From positions 1-12,387 of the forward strand of contig CAYRLZ010000020.1 in assembly GCA_964425275.1 (NCBI GenBank): a stretch of 12,387 nucleotides of DNA, in the 5' to 3' direction. Source of the stretch: CAYRLZ01 sp964425275 (lineage in GTDB: Bacteria > Hydrothermota > Tepidihabitantia > Tepidihabitantales > JBDRVQ01). Under the pieces are notes generated by a model that was given only the letters and a program-made list of their open reading frames with translations, was not told the origin of the DNA and searched no databases. A program made the translations under genes and the position numbers. Positions within the stretch are counted from its first letter, which is position 1. Every line of letters starts with the position of its first letter. Positions 1 to 5,465 of the stretch are shown here, piece after piece.

Positions 1-20
1 TTGCGCTAATCTACCCCTTC

Positions 21-48
21 TTGACGGGTGATTAAAATTTACTATAAT
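21..48 (+). promoter_or_regulatory. Promoter of tRNA-Asn
   Basis: A TTGACG box (21-26) and a perfect TATAAT box (43-48) are separated by 16 bp. The -10 box ends 7 bp before the first base of the tRNA, so transcription would start at or within a base or two of the mature 5' end. The spacing and sequence fit a sigma-70-type promoter and match the other promoter candidates of this window. Confidence 0.75.
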
Positions 49-55
49 CAGACAT

Positions 56-128
56 TCCCCGGTAGCTCAATCGGTGGAGCAGGTGGCTGTTAACCACAAG
101 GTTGCAGGTTCGAGTCCTGCCCGGGGAG
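56..128 (+). tRNA. tRNA-Asn (GTT anticodon)
   Basis: A complete cloverleaf can be drawn. The acceptor stem is TCCCCGG (56-62) with CCGGGGA (121-127), discriminator base G128. The D stem is GCTC/GAGC (65-68, 77-80). The anticodon loop CTGTTAA (87-93) has anticodon GTT at 89-91. The T arm is GCAGG-TTCGAGT-CCTGC (104-120). The CTGTTAA loop and discriminator G are typical of bacterial tRNA-Asn. No CCA is encoded, so the tail must be added by nucleotidyltransferase. The first anticodon-stem pair (G82-A98) is a mismatch. Five T residues directly follow the gene (129-134 region), with no separate terminator hairpin. Confidence 0.93.
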
Positions 129-160
129 TTTTTCCTTCTATATATTTTAGGAGTATTTCT

Positions 161-325
161 TCAATCATTCTCTTCGGTTAGAATCTTAATATTTTCTTCT
201 ATAACTTCAATTTCTCTTTTGGCGCCGATTTGGTTGAAGATTTCAAGGGCTTGGTTAAAATAATTAAGGGCTTTCTCCCTTTCGCCTTTTGTCCAATAGA
301 TTAAATCCGCCTCCGGCGAATTAAA
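161..325 (-). pseudogene. Remnant of a TPR protein gene, lying in frame behind vapC
   Basis: Reading the minus strand directly on from the vapC stop codon in the same frame gives about 54 codons without a stop, ending at TGA (163-161). The peptide contains LIYWTKGEREKALNYFNQAL followed by EIFNQIGAKREIEVIEENI. This aligns residue for residue with the last TPR repeat and C-terminus of the TPR protein encoded at 1031-1832 (LIYAQKGEMEKALAYLNQAL). At DNA level, 216-305 and 1083-1172 are clearly homologous along 90 bases. No start codon or upstream TPR repeats remain, so this is a 3' remnant and not a gene. It could still be translated by readthrough of the vapC stop, but nothing seen favours that. 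Confidence 0.75.
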
Positions 326-715
326 TTACCAAATAGTTCTGGGGTAAAGACTTTTGATTTTGGCATCTTTCGTTACGATATAGCCATTTGTCATTTTTGC
401 CGTTGCCACAATAACTCGGTCATGAGCCTCTTGGATATCTTTAATTTTACTAACTTCTTTTATTACCGACAAATCCAGAGGATAGACCTGATAAAATGGC
501 GAGTTTTCAATATGGCTAATTATTTCGGGAAACTGATGTGCCAAGCGGTGCTTCTGTAAAACAAAAAATAACTCCAAAAGAACGATTGAAGGTATAACGA
601 GTAATGCTTTACCTTCCAGGGCTTCATCAAAAGATTGGTTGGCTCCCTCGGATAGTTTAGGGCTTTTAAGTAAACGCCAGATTAGAGTATGGGTATCAAT
701 AATATAGTTTTTCAC
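326..715 (-). CDS. VapC-type PIN-domain toxin (putative ribonuclease)
   Basis: 129 residues, the usual size of a single PIN domain. It starts with MKNYIIDTHTLIW, the hallmark first strand with Asp7. The other expected acidic positions of the metal site are Glu48 in the IVLLELFF helix, Asp99 in AHDRVIVATA and Asp117 in VTKDAKI. PIN toxins of this class are Mg/Mn-dependent RNases that cleave tRNA or rRNA when freed from their antitoxin. The gene overlaps the upstream small gene by 4 bases (ATGA), the usual toxin-antitoxin layout. Its 3' end abuts a TPR-gene remnant read in the same frame. The PIN assignment is firm. The toxin role is inferred from size and operon. Confidence 0.88.
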   Translation of the reverse strand: MKNYIIDTHTLIWRLLKSPKLSEGANQSFDEALEGKALLVIPSIVLLELFFVLQKHRLAHQFPEIISHIENSPFYQVYPLDLSVIKEVSKIKDIQEAHDRVIVATAKMTNGYIVTKDAKIKSLYPRTIW

Positions 716-927
716 TTATCATCCTTAAAATAATAATTGAAGATATGTTTTGCCTTCTTAATATCCTGGTTAGAGATTTTGGCGCCTTTCAATAATCCCA
801 ATAGGGGGTCTCCCTTTAAGGTCTTCTTCTTGGTAAGAGCCTTTTTAAGAGACTCAATTTCCGCTAATAGAGAGTTCACTAAGGTCTTAAGCCGGTTTAA
901 TCGTTCTAAGGTTTTTGTTTCTGACAT
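712..927 (-). CDS. Putative VapB-type antitoxin partner of the PIN toxin
   Basis: A 71-residue Lys/Glu-rich protein directly upstream of the PIN toxin, with an ATGA overlap. The N-terminal half (about residues 5-38) is heptad-like and probably coiled coil. The C-terminal segment GDPLLGLLKGAKISNQDIKK, followed by AKHIF, resembles the toxin-wrapping tail of antitoxins of PIN toxins (glycine-hydrophobic stretch, then an acidic or basic helix). No AbrB or ribbon-helix-helix fold is evident to me, so the DNA-binding class is open. The start has no Shine-Dalgarno sequence. A TAAAAT box ends 5 bp before the ATG, suggesting a leaderless mRNA. The role is inferred from context and the tail pattern. 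Confidence 0.7.
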   Translation of the reverse strand: MSETKTLERLNRLKTLVNSLLAEIESLKKALTKKKTLKGDPLLGLLKGAKISNQDIKKAKHIFNYYFKDDK

Positions 928-932
928 GTTTT

Positions 933-961
933 ATTTTATGTCAAAATAGATAGAAAGTCAA
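933..961 (-). promoter_or_regulatory. Promoter of the toxin-antitoxin pair
   Basis: On the minus strand TTGACT (961-956) is followed after 17 bp by TAAAAT (938-933). Only 5 bp separate the -10 box from the antitoxin ATG (927-925), so the start site should fall at or next to the A of the ATG. Confidence 0.6.
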
Positions 962-1024
962 GGCATTCACTGGCAATATCGGGACTCTTTAATTCTGACT
1001 AATTTTTATTAGGGATAAAGCGGC

Positions 1025-1048
1025 GAGCAGTCAGTAGTGAGCGGTCAG
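1025..1048. repeat. Short direct repeat at the 3' end of the TPR gene
   Basis: GAGCAGTCAG (1025-1034) and GAGCGGTCAG (1039-1048) are near-identical decamers separated by TAGT. They contain the TPR stop codon and the last residues (LTAHY), which differ from the C-terminus of the remnant copy. The function is unknown. Confidence 0.5.
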
Positions 1049-1832
1049 CGATTTAATATATCCTTCCACAATCTCAGTCTCACTTTTGGCGCCGATTTGT
1101 TTGAAGATTTTAAGGGCTTGGTTCAAATAAGCAAGGGCTTTCTCCATTTCGCCTTTTTGCGCATAGATTAAACCGATGTTGCGAAGGTCTTGTGCCTCAC
1201 CTTTCTTATTACCAATCTCTCTGTCAATCTTTAATGCCTCTTCACAATATTTTAGTGCCTTATCTAAATCGCCTTTTCTCTGATAGATTAAACCGATGTT
1301 GCCAAGAGCAACCGCTTCGCCAATTTTATCTTTAAACTGGCGGGCAAATCTTAGAGATTGTTCATAACTCTCTAATGCCTCGGAAAGCCTTCCGCTTGTA
1401 TAATAACAAATTCCAATCAGATTATAAAGCCCAACAAAATGACCTCCCTTTGCCTCTTTCATCGCCTTCTTAAACTCTTCTATCGCCTCATCCCATTTAT
1501 ATTCTGCCATCAGTTTTGTCCCTTCAAAAAACGGGTCCAAAACTGGTGGGGCAGCAAAAGGTAAACCATCGATGTAAATCAGGATACCAGAATGCCGCCT
1601 CTCTATATTCTCGATATTCTTATTAGCTAAATCCACTTTTCTTTTCACTTCTTCGACCTCTTTCCTGGCTTGACTTACCTCTTTTTCAATTCGTTTCAGT
1701 CTCTCCTCCTCTTTTTTCTGGAGACGAACTCGCACCAGTGTAGTAATCAGCAAAGCGATTAACCCCCCCACCAATTATACTGACCAATGTCCAGAAGAGG
1801 TTCGGGGAAATCCTTAACCCAAAGATATTCAT
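1031..1832 (-). CDS. Membrane-anchored coiled-coil TPR protein, frame broken at a seven-G run
   Basis: Translation from ATG 1832 reads MNIFGLRISPNLFWTLVSII and reaches a GG-T-GGGGGGG run (C7 on the plus strand, 1763-1769). There a one-base shift is needed to enter the long frame, which continues LIALLITTLVRVRLQKKEEE. The long frame alone begins only with TTG at 1774. Joined, the two parts give one hydrophobic anchor (FWTLVSII to LIALLITTLV), a highly charged coiled coil of about 45 residues, and about four TPR units. The best repeats contain IGLIYQRKGDLDKALKYCEEAL and the similar AQKGEMEKALAYL unit. A cytoplasmic scaffolding role on the inner membrane is likely; the partner is unknown. GGAAGGAAG just before ATG 1832 and a consensus promoter upstream support that start. 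The shift may be a homopolymer sequencing error, a mutation, or slippage. Confidence 0.75.
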
Positions 1833-1841
1833 CTTCCTTCC

Positions 1842-1869
1842 ATTTTACCTAAATTCTTCTGTTAGTCAA
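1842..1869 (-). promoter_or_regulatory. Promoter of the TPR gene
   Basis: TTGACT (1869-1864), 16-bp spacer and TAAAAT (1847-1842) on the minus strand. The predicted start site is about 1835, leaving only a few bases before ATG 1832. The purine run GGAAGGAAG that touches the ATG could serve as ribosome binding site only if transcription starts slightly earlier. This promoter is the main reason for placing the TPR start at 1832 and not at TTG 1774. Confidence 0.65.
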
Positions 1870-2120
1870 CTATTTGGGCATAATGGCAATTCCCTTAAAG
1901 TCATTTTCTTTAAGATGAGAAAGACCTTCCCAAAGAGATCGGGTAGAGATTGGGGAAGAGAATGCGGAAGGCGCCAAGAAACGGCTTTAGGAATAAATTA
2001 TTAGGGAGAAAGAGAGGGAGGGAGAAAGGGAAAGAGGTAAAGGAAGAGGAAGGGAAAGAGGTAAGGAAAGAGAGAAGGGAATAGACCAAGAGAGAGACCT
2101 AAAAATTGGCTGGAAAAGGC
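1870..2120. other. Gene-free stretch with small palindrome, left half
   Basis: No convincing coding frame is present. It holds a 7-bp palindrome CTTAAAG/CTTTAAG (1894-1900, 1908-1914, loop TCATTTT) and, from about 1936 on, G/A-rich sequence that becomes a strict six-base-phased tract at 2004-2099. The remainder of the gene-free interval (2121-2386) is described in separate entries. Confidence 0.5.
2004..2099 (+). repeat. Degenerate hexamer tract (GRGNNA)n, copy 1
   Basis: Split into hexamers from 2004, the tract gives 16 units such as GGGAGA, GAGAAA, GGGAAA, GAGGTA and GAGACC. By direct count the third base is G in 16 of 16 units and the sixth is A in 13 of 16, while the fourth and fifth vary. 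The plus strand is almost pure purine. The same phased pattern occurs again at 12157-12387. Neither strand carries a sustained start-to-stop frame here. Confidence 0.7.
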
Positions 2121-2222
2121 ACTAATTTCCCCCAACGGGGTGACAGGGAAAAAAGCCTAGGGCTTTCTCTTCCGCAAGAGGAGGGAATAACCCAGATTGA
2201 GTGGGGCTTGGGGGAAATTAGT
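2121..2222. repeat. 102-nt element closed by a perfect 15-bp inverted repeat
   Basis: ACTAATTTCCCCCAA (2121-2135) is the exact reverse complement of 2208-2222. The 72-nt interior has two further hairpins: AAAGCC-TAG-GGCTTT (2152-2166) and CTCTT-CCGC-AAGAG (2167-2180). A possible GGG/CCC pairing (2146-2148 with 2191-2193) encloses them. An alternative CCCC-AAC-GGGG hairpin (2131-2140 region) competes with the outer stem. This could be a structured RNA or a small inverted-repeat mobile element. No clean flanking target duplication was seen, and I do not recognise a known RNA family. Confidence 0.55.
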
Positions 2223-2267
2223 AAAGGGTAGAGGGGACAAAGGGGGATAAAATCAGGAAAAAGGCGC

Positions 2268-2292
2268 TAAGTTATTGTAAGATAATAACTTA
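2268..2292. other. 9-bp perfect hairpin
   Basis: TAAGTTATT (2268-2276) and AATAACTTA (2284-2292) form a perfect AT-rich stem with a 7-nt loop GTAAGAT. It has no T-run after it. It lies 20 bp before the terminator hairpin and may belong to the same transcript, or be an operator-like palindrome. Confidence 0.5.
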
Positions 2293-2311
2293 TCGGCAAG
2301 AAGAGGCGAGG

Positions 2312-2340
2312 AAAAAGTTTCCTGTGAGGAAACTTTTTTT
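2312..2340. terminator. Rho-independent terminator, potentially bidirectional
   Basis: AAAAAGTTTCC (2312-2322), loop TGTGA, GGAAACTTTTT (2328-2338) and a T-tail to 2340 form an 11-bp stem with T-run on the plus strand and a matching T-run on the minus strand. There is no annotated gene just upstream on the plus strand. It therefore implies a non-coding plus-strand transcript over roughly 2100-2340, or insulation of the regulator gene that follows. Confidence 0.75.
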
Positions 2341-2353
2341 ATCGGGAGGATGG

Positions 2354-2381
2354 TTGACAGAAAAGAAGAATTGGTTAACCT
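2354..2381 (+). promoter_or_regulatory. Candidate promoter of the Xre-type regulator
   Basis: A perfect TTGACA (2354-2359) is followed after 16 bp by TAACCT (2376-2381), which keeps the conserved T, A and final T of the -10 box but is otherwise weak. The -10 box ends exactly 5 bp before ATG 2387, the same spacing as at the antitoxin gene and at the ORF before tilS. Confidence 0.45.
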
Positions 2382-2386
2382 GAATT

Positions 2387-2653
2387 ATGCTGAGAGAACT
2401 GATTGGCAAATTACTTAAAGAGTGCCGGAAGAAAGCCGGCTTGACCCAGAAAGAAGTTGCCCAGGTCTGCGGAACGACAAAAGGAGAAATCTCAAAATTA
2501 GAAAAGGGGAAGATTAAAAAACCATCAATCCTTTTATTCCTCTCTTATCTCCAAGCCATTGGCATTCCAAAGGGAGATTTCTTCTCCCAGTTGGACAAGA
2601 TGGGAATTGAGGGATTACTGCCCAAGGTCTTTTTAAAGCCAGAAGGCAAATAG
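2387..2653 (+). CDS. Xre/Cro-C1-type helix-turn-helix regulator
   Basis: An 88-residue protein. Residues about 6-62 form a single Cro/C1-type DNA-binding domain. LLKECRKKAGLTQKEVAQ is the first helix and the start of the HTH, and GTTKGEISKLEKGKIKKPS is the recognition helix and following turn, as in HTH_3 proteins. The short tail (GDFFSQLDKMGIEGLLPKVF) shows no effector domain. The start is fixed by an in-frame TGA six bases upstream (2381-2383). No Shine-Dalgarno sequence precedes the ATG, and the candidate -10 box ends 5 bp before it. The gene is alone on the plus strand and convergent with panC. It probably binds DNA as a dimer. Targets are unknown; the palindromes and inverted repeat just upstream are natural candidates for autoregulation (inference). 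Confidence 0.85.
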   Translation: MLRELIGKLLKECRKKAGLTQKEVAQVCGTTKGEISKLEKGKIKKPSILLFLSYLQAIGIPKGDFFSQLDKMGIEGLLPKVFLKPEGK

Positions 2654-2749
2654 ACGATTATCGCTTAAAGCGCTGTCTTATCGCCAAAGGGAAGATTGTA
2701 AGATTACGAAAAAGCAGAAAGGAGCAATTTTCTTAACCCCTCTATTTCC

Positions 2750-3592
2750 TTAGACCTCCAAGATGATATTGTCAATCAGGCGGGTCTTGCCAAAATAGAC
2801 CGCCAGGGCAATTAAGACCTCGCCTTTGATTAAATCTAAATCCCTCAATTCCTTGGTATCAACGATTGAGATGTAATCAATCTTGCCATTTTTCTCTTCA
2901 ATCATCTCCCGCATCTTACCGATGATTAGGCTGGGGTTTCTCTCCCCTTTTTTAATCATCTCCCTTGCCATCATTAGGGAGTGGTAAAGAACCGTTGCCT
3001 CCTTCCTTTCGTTTGGTGCAAGGTAGATATTTCTGGAACTCATTGCCAGACCGTCCTTCTCCCGAACCGTTGGGGCGACGATTATCTTAATTGGTAGATT
3101 CAAATCCCGAACCATCCTTTTGATCACCAAGGCCTGCTGGGCATCCTTCTGACCAAAGACGGCAAAGTCCGGCATCACGATATTGAATAGTTTGCCAACG
3201 ACGGTTGCCACCCCCTGGAAATGACCGGGGCGAGAGCGCCCGCAAAGGCCCTCGGTTAACCGCTCAATTTTGATATAAGTGGCAAAGTCATCCGGATACA
3301 TCTCCTTCTCGTCCGGATAGAAGAGGATATCAACCTTCTCTCTCTCTAATAATTTTTTGTCCCGATTGATATCCCTGGGATATTCCTTAAAGTCTTCTTT
3401 TGGTCCAAATTGGAGCGGATTGACAAAGATACTGACAACGGAGAGGTCGCTTCTCTTTCGGGCAATTCTTACCAGATTCAAATGTCCTTCGTGGAGATAG
3501 CCCATTGTTGGCACAAAACCGATAGTTTTTCCTTTCCTTTTTGCCTCCCAAGCAATGCTCTGCATTCTCTTTATTTTTCTAACAACCTTCAT
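2750..3592 (-). CDS. panC: Pantothenate synthetase
   Basis: Condenses D-pantoate with beta-alanine using ATP, through a pantoyl-adenylate intermediate, in coenzyme A synthesis in the cytoplasm. Hallmarks are VPTMGYLHEGHL (residues 27-38, HIGH-like nucleotide site), FVNPLQFGPKEDFKEYPRD, GRSRPGHFQGVATVV, VFGQKDAQQ and the KMSKS-like AMSSRNIYL. I place the start at ATG 3592 (280 residues): this puts 26 residues before VPTMG, as in E. coli PanC, and AAGGAAG stands directly upstream. A longer form from ATG 3616 (288 residues) is possible. Either start overlaps the end of panB, so the two pathway genes are translationally coupled. It is the last gene of the operon; I see no clear terminator in the 96 bp before the convergent regulator gene. 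Confidence 0.95.
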   Translation of the reverse strand: MKVVRKIKRMQSIAWEAKRKGKTIGFVPTMGYLHEGHLNLVRIARKRSDLSVVSIFVNPLQFGPKEDFKEYPRDINRDKKLLEREKVDILFYPDEKEMYPDDFATYIKIERLTEGLCGRSRPGHFQGVATVVGKLFNIVMPDFAVFGQKDAQQALVIKRMVRDLNLPIKIIVAPTVREKDGLAMSSRNIYLAPNERKEATVLYHSLMMAREMIKKGERNPSLIIGKMREMIEEKNGKIDYISIVDTKELRDLDLIKGEVLIALAVYFGKTRLIDNIILEV

Positions 3593-4385
3593 CTTCCTTA
3601 AAACTATGCTCTTCATCGGGGAATTCCCTTCTTTTTACCTCTTCAAAATAATCCTTCACCGCCTTCTTTATTATTTCAGCGAGATTAGCATATTGTTTCA
3701 CGAACTTAAATTTTTTCTCAAAGATGCCCAAGAGGTCTTGTAAGACCAAAATCTGTCCATCGCAGAAAGGACCAGCGCCGATGCCAATCGTTGGGATTTT
3801 AATCTCTTCGCTCACCTTTTTTGCCACGAGGCTCGGAATCTTTTCTAAGACCAGGGAGAAAGAGCCAATCCGCTCTAATTCCTTCGCCTCTTTTAAGAGG
3901 CGGGTCTTTTCCTCCTCGGTCCTTGCCTGGAGTTGATAGCCACCAAACTGATTGACCCACTGGGGGGTTAAACCGAGATGTCCCATCACCGGAATCCCGA
4001 ATTTAATCAACCGCTCAATTATCGGAAGGCAAATCTCACCGCCTTCAATCTTTACCGCCTGGGCACCGGCCTTCAAAAAGAGACCGGCATTTTTTATCGC
4101 CTCATCAATTCCGGTCTGGTAAGAGAGGAAAGGCATATCGGCCACGACCAGGGCCCTTTTTACTCCGCGCACCACCGCTCGGGTATGATAGAGCATCTCT
4201 TCCATACCAATCGGCAGGGTTGTCTCATAGCCATAAAAGACATTGGCACAGGAATCACCAATTAGGATTACCTCAACCCCAATCTCATCTAAGATCTTTG
4301 CCATCGGATAGTCGTAGGCGGTTAAGGCGACAATCGGCTCCTTCTTCTCCTTCATCTTAATTAAGGTCTTTGTGGTGATTTTCAT
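3579..4385 (-). CDS. panB: Ketopantoate hydroxymethyltransferase
   Basis: Transfers a hydroxymethyl group from 5,10-methylenetetrahydrofolate to alpha-ketoisovalerate, the first committed step of pantothenate synthesis. It has 268 residues, normal length, a TIM-barrel enzyme. Expected ligands are all present: Asp44-Ser45 in IGDS, Asp83 in VADMPF, Lys112 and Glu114 in AVKIEGG, His136 in VMGHLGLTPQ and the catalytic Glu181 in VLEKIP. TIGIGAGPFCDGQILVLQDLLG is also typical. The stretch after the first Asp reads CANVFYGYETTLP where most homologues have LGMV-type residues, a mild deviation. The gene lies one step upstream of panC and overlaps the preceding kinase-like gene by 4 bases. ketopantoate reductase (panE or ilvC) is not in the window. 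Confidence 0.96.
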   Translation of the reverse strand: MKITTKTLIKMKEKKEPIVALTAYDYPMAKILDEIGVEVILIGDSCANVFYGYETTLPIGMEEMLYHTRAVVRGVKRALVVADMPFLSYQTGIDEAIKNAGLFLKAGAQAVKIEGGEICLPIIERLIKFGIPVMGHLGLTPQWVNQFGGYQLQARTEEEKTRLLKEAKELERIGSFSLVLEKIPSLVAKKVSEEIKIPTIGIGAGPFCDGQILVLQDLLGIFEKKFKFVKQYANLAEIIKKAVKDYFEEVKRREFPDEEHSFKEDEGC

Positions 4386-5011
4386 ACCTTAGAGAAAAAC
4401 CTCCTCCCCCTTTTTGTCTCTAACATTACCTGAAAAAAACCTTCAAAGTCCTCTTCGGAGTTTAAGAGGTCAACCTTTTCTACCCGAACAATCAAAAGCG
4501 GGGAGGAATCCCAATGCATAAAAAAGTTATTGTATTCGTTCAAAAGAGAGACGATATAATCCAAGGATAGTTCCTTTTCGTATGGTCGGCCCTTTCTTCT
4601 AATCCGCTCCAAGACCGTTCCCGCCTCTGCTTGCAGATAGACGACCAAATCGGGTTTAATCACATCCTTTTTTAATATCTCATAAATCTTTTCGTAAAGC
4701 GCCAGTTCTTCATCCTTTAAGTTGAGGTGGGCATAAATCCAGTCCTTCTCCAAGATGTAATTACTCACCACCTTCGGGGCGAATAGTTCGGATTGCCGTA
4801 AGGTAATCTGCTGTTTATAACGGGCTAAAAGGAAATAGACCTGGGTCTGAAAGGCATAACTTTGGTCCTCGTAGAATAAAGGAAGAAATGGGTTTTCCTC
4901 ATCAAATAAAAGAAGGCGAGCGGATAATCGTTTGGCTAATTTCTCCGCTAATTCCTTCTTTCCCAAGGCGATAACACCTTCAATCGCAATATAGTTTAAT
5001 TCCTTTTCCAT
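4382..5011 (-). CDS. Deoxynucleoside kinase-family protein with altered catalytic motifs
   Basis: 209 residues, the length of bacterial deoxyadenosine/deoxyguanosine kinases. The overall pattern fits this family: P-loop region at residues 11-19, ENPFLPLFYED (39-49), QVYFLLARYKQ, VVSNYILEKDWIYAHLNL (81-98), KPDLVVYLQA and the LID arginines in RIRRKGRPYEKE. Key positions deviate. The P-loop reads EGVIALGKK where EGPIGVGKS is expected, so the middle Gly and the Ser/Thr are missing. The usual Asp in the VVSDY motif is Asn84. The Glu expected a few residues before ENPF is not at its normal place. It may be a weak, divergent or non-catalytic kinase. Its start overlaps the end of folK by 32 bases and its end overlaps panB by 4, so it is embedded in the operon. 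The natural substrate cannot be read from the sequence. Confidence 0.75.
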   Translation of the reverse strand: MEKELNYIAIEGVIALGKKELAEKLAKRLSARLLLFDEENPFLPLFYEDQSYAFQTQVYFLLARYKQQITLRQSELFAPKVVSNYILEKDWIYAHLNLKDEELALYEKIYEILKKDVIKPDLVVYLQAEAGTVLERIRRKGRPYEKELSLDYIVSLLNEYNNFFMHWDSSPLLIVRVEKVDLLNSEEDFEGFFQVMLETKRGRRFFSKV

Positions 5012-5465
5012 TAGCGTGTTCTTTTAATATCTCATTTATTCTTTTTTTTAATTTCGGGTGGTAAAGTTCCGGGGCAATCTCCGATAATGGTCTTAAGACA
5101 AAAGGTCTTTCTTGGATTCGGGGATGGGGAATTTGCAAATCGCTTTCTTCAATTATCTCCTGGTTATAGAACAAAAGGTCAATGTCTAAGGTGCGGGGCG
5201 AGTTTTTGAAGAGGCGAATCCTTTTTAATTTCTGCTCAATCTCTTTTATCAACAAAAGAACTGCCTTTGGGCTCTTTTCCGTTTCCCCTTCAATTACCAG
5301 GTTTAAGAATTTGGGCTGAAAGGGAAAGCCAACCGGTTTTGTCTCATAAATCCTTGACCGGCGCAAAACTTTTATTCCCATTTCTTCTAATAACTTCACC
5401 GCCTTTTCCAAATTCCTTTTCCGGTTTCCTAAATTAGAACCTAAGGCAAGAAACACTTTATTCAT
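4980..5465 (-). CDS. folK: HPPK, 6-hydroxymethyl-7,8-dihydropterin pyrophosphokinase
   Basis: Transfers pyrophosphate from ATP to 6-hydroxymethyl-7,8-dihydropterin, the step before dihydropteroate synthase in folate synthesis. 161 residues, normal for a stand-alone HPPK. Signatures are ALGSNLGNRKRNL (residues 7-19), YETKPVGFPFQPKFLNLV for pterin binding, SPRTLDIDLLFY with the two Mg-binding Asp residues, and IPHPRIQERPFVLRPLSEIAP. No folB or folP is fused or adjacent. The ATG overlaps the methyltransferase stop codon (TCAT at 5462-5465 on the plus strand), so after insertion of the restriction-modification genes folK remains coupled to the upstream frame. The product supplies the folate cofactor later used by PanB, which is encoded two genes downstream. 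Confidence 0.96.
   Translation of the reverse strand: MNKVFLALGSNLGNRKRNLEKAVKLLEEMGIKVLRRSRIYETKPVGFPFQPKFLNLVIEGETEKSPKAVLLLIKEIEQKLKRIRLFKNSPRTLDIDLLFYNQEIIEESDLQIPHPRIQERPFVLRPLSEIAPELYHPKLKKRINEILKEHANGKGIKLYCD

Noticed and set aside
129..134. Terminator after tRNA-Asn
   Set aside because: There is a T-run but no separate hairpin; the only stem before it is the tRNA itself.
737..949. Plus-strand 70-codon frame opposite the antitoxin gene
   Set aside because: It mirrors the antitoxin gene, has no ribosome binding site or family pattern, and the minus-strand gene is supported by the ATGA overlap and promoter. The other plus-strand frames opposite panBC, dapAB, ftsH and tilS were rejected on the same grounds.
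2121..2222. SRP RNA, RNase P RNA, tmRNA or a cobalamin riboswitch
   Set aside because: The expected core motifs of these RNAs as I know them are absent; only the inverted-repeat structure is supported.
2654..2749. Bidirectional terminator between the regulator gene and panC
   Set aside because: Only a 4-bp CGCT/AGCG hairpin without a T-run was found.
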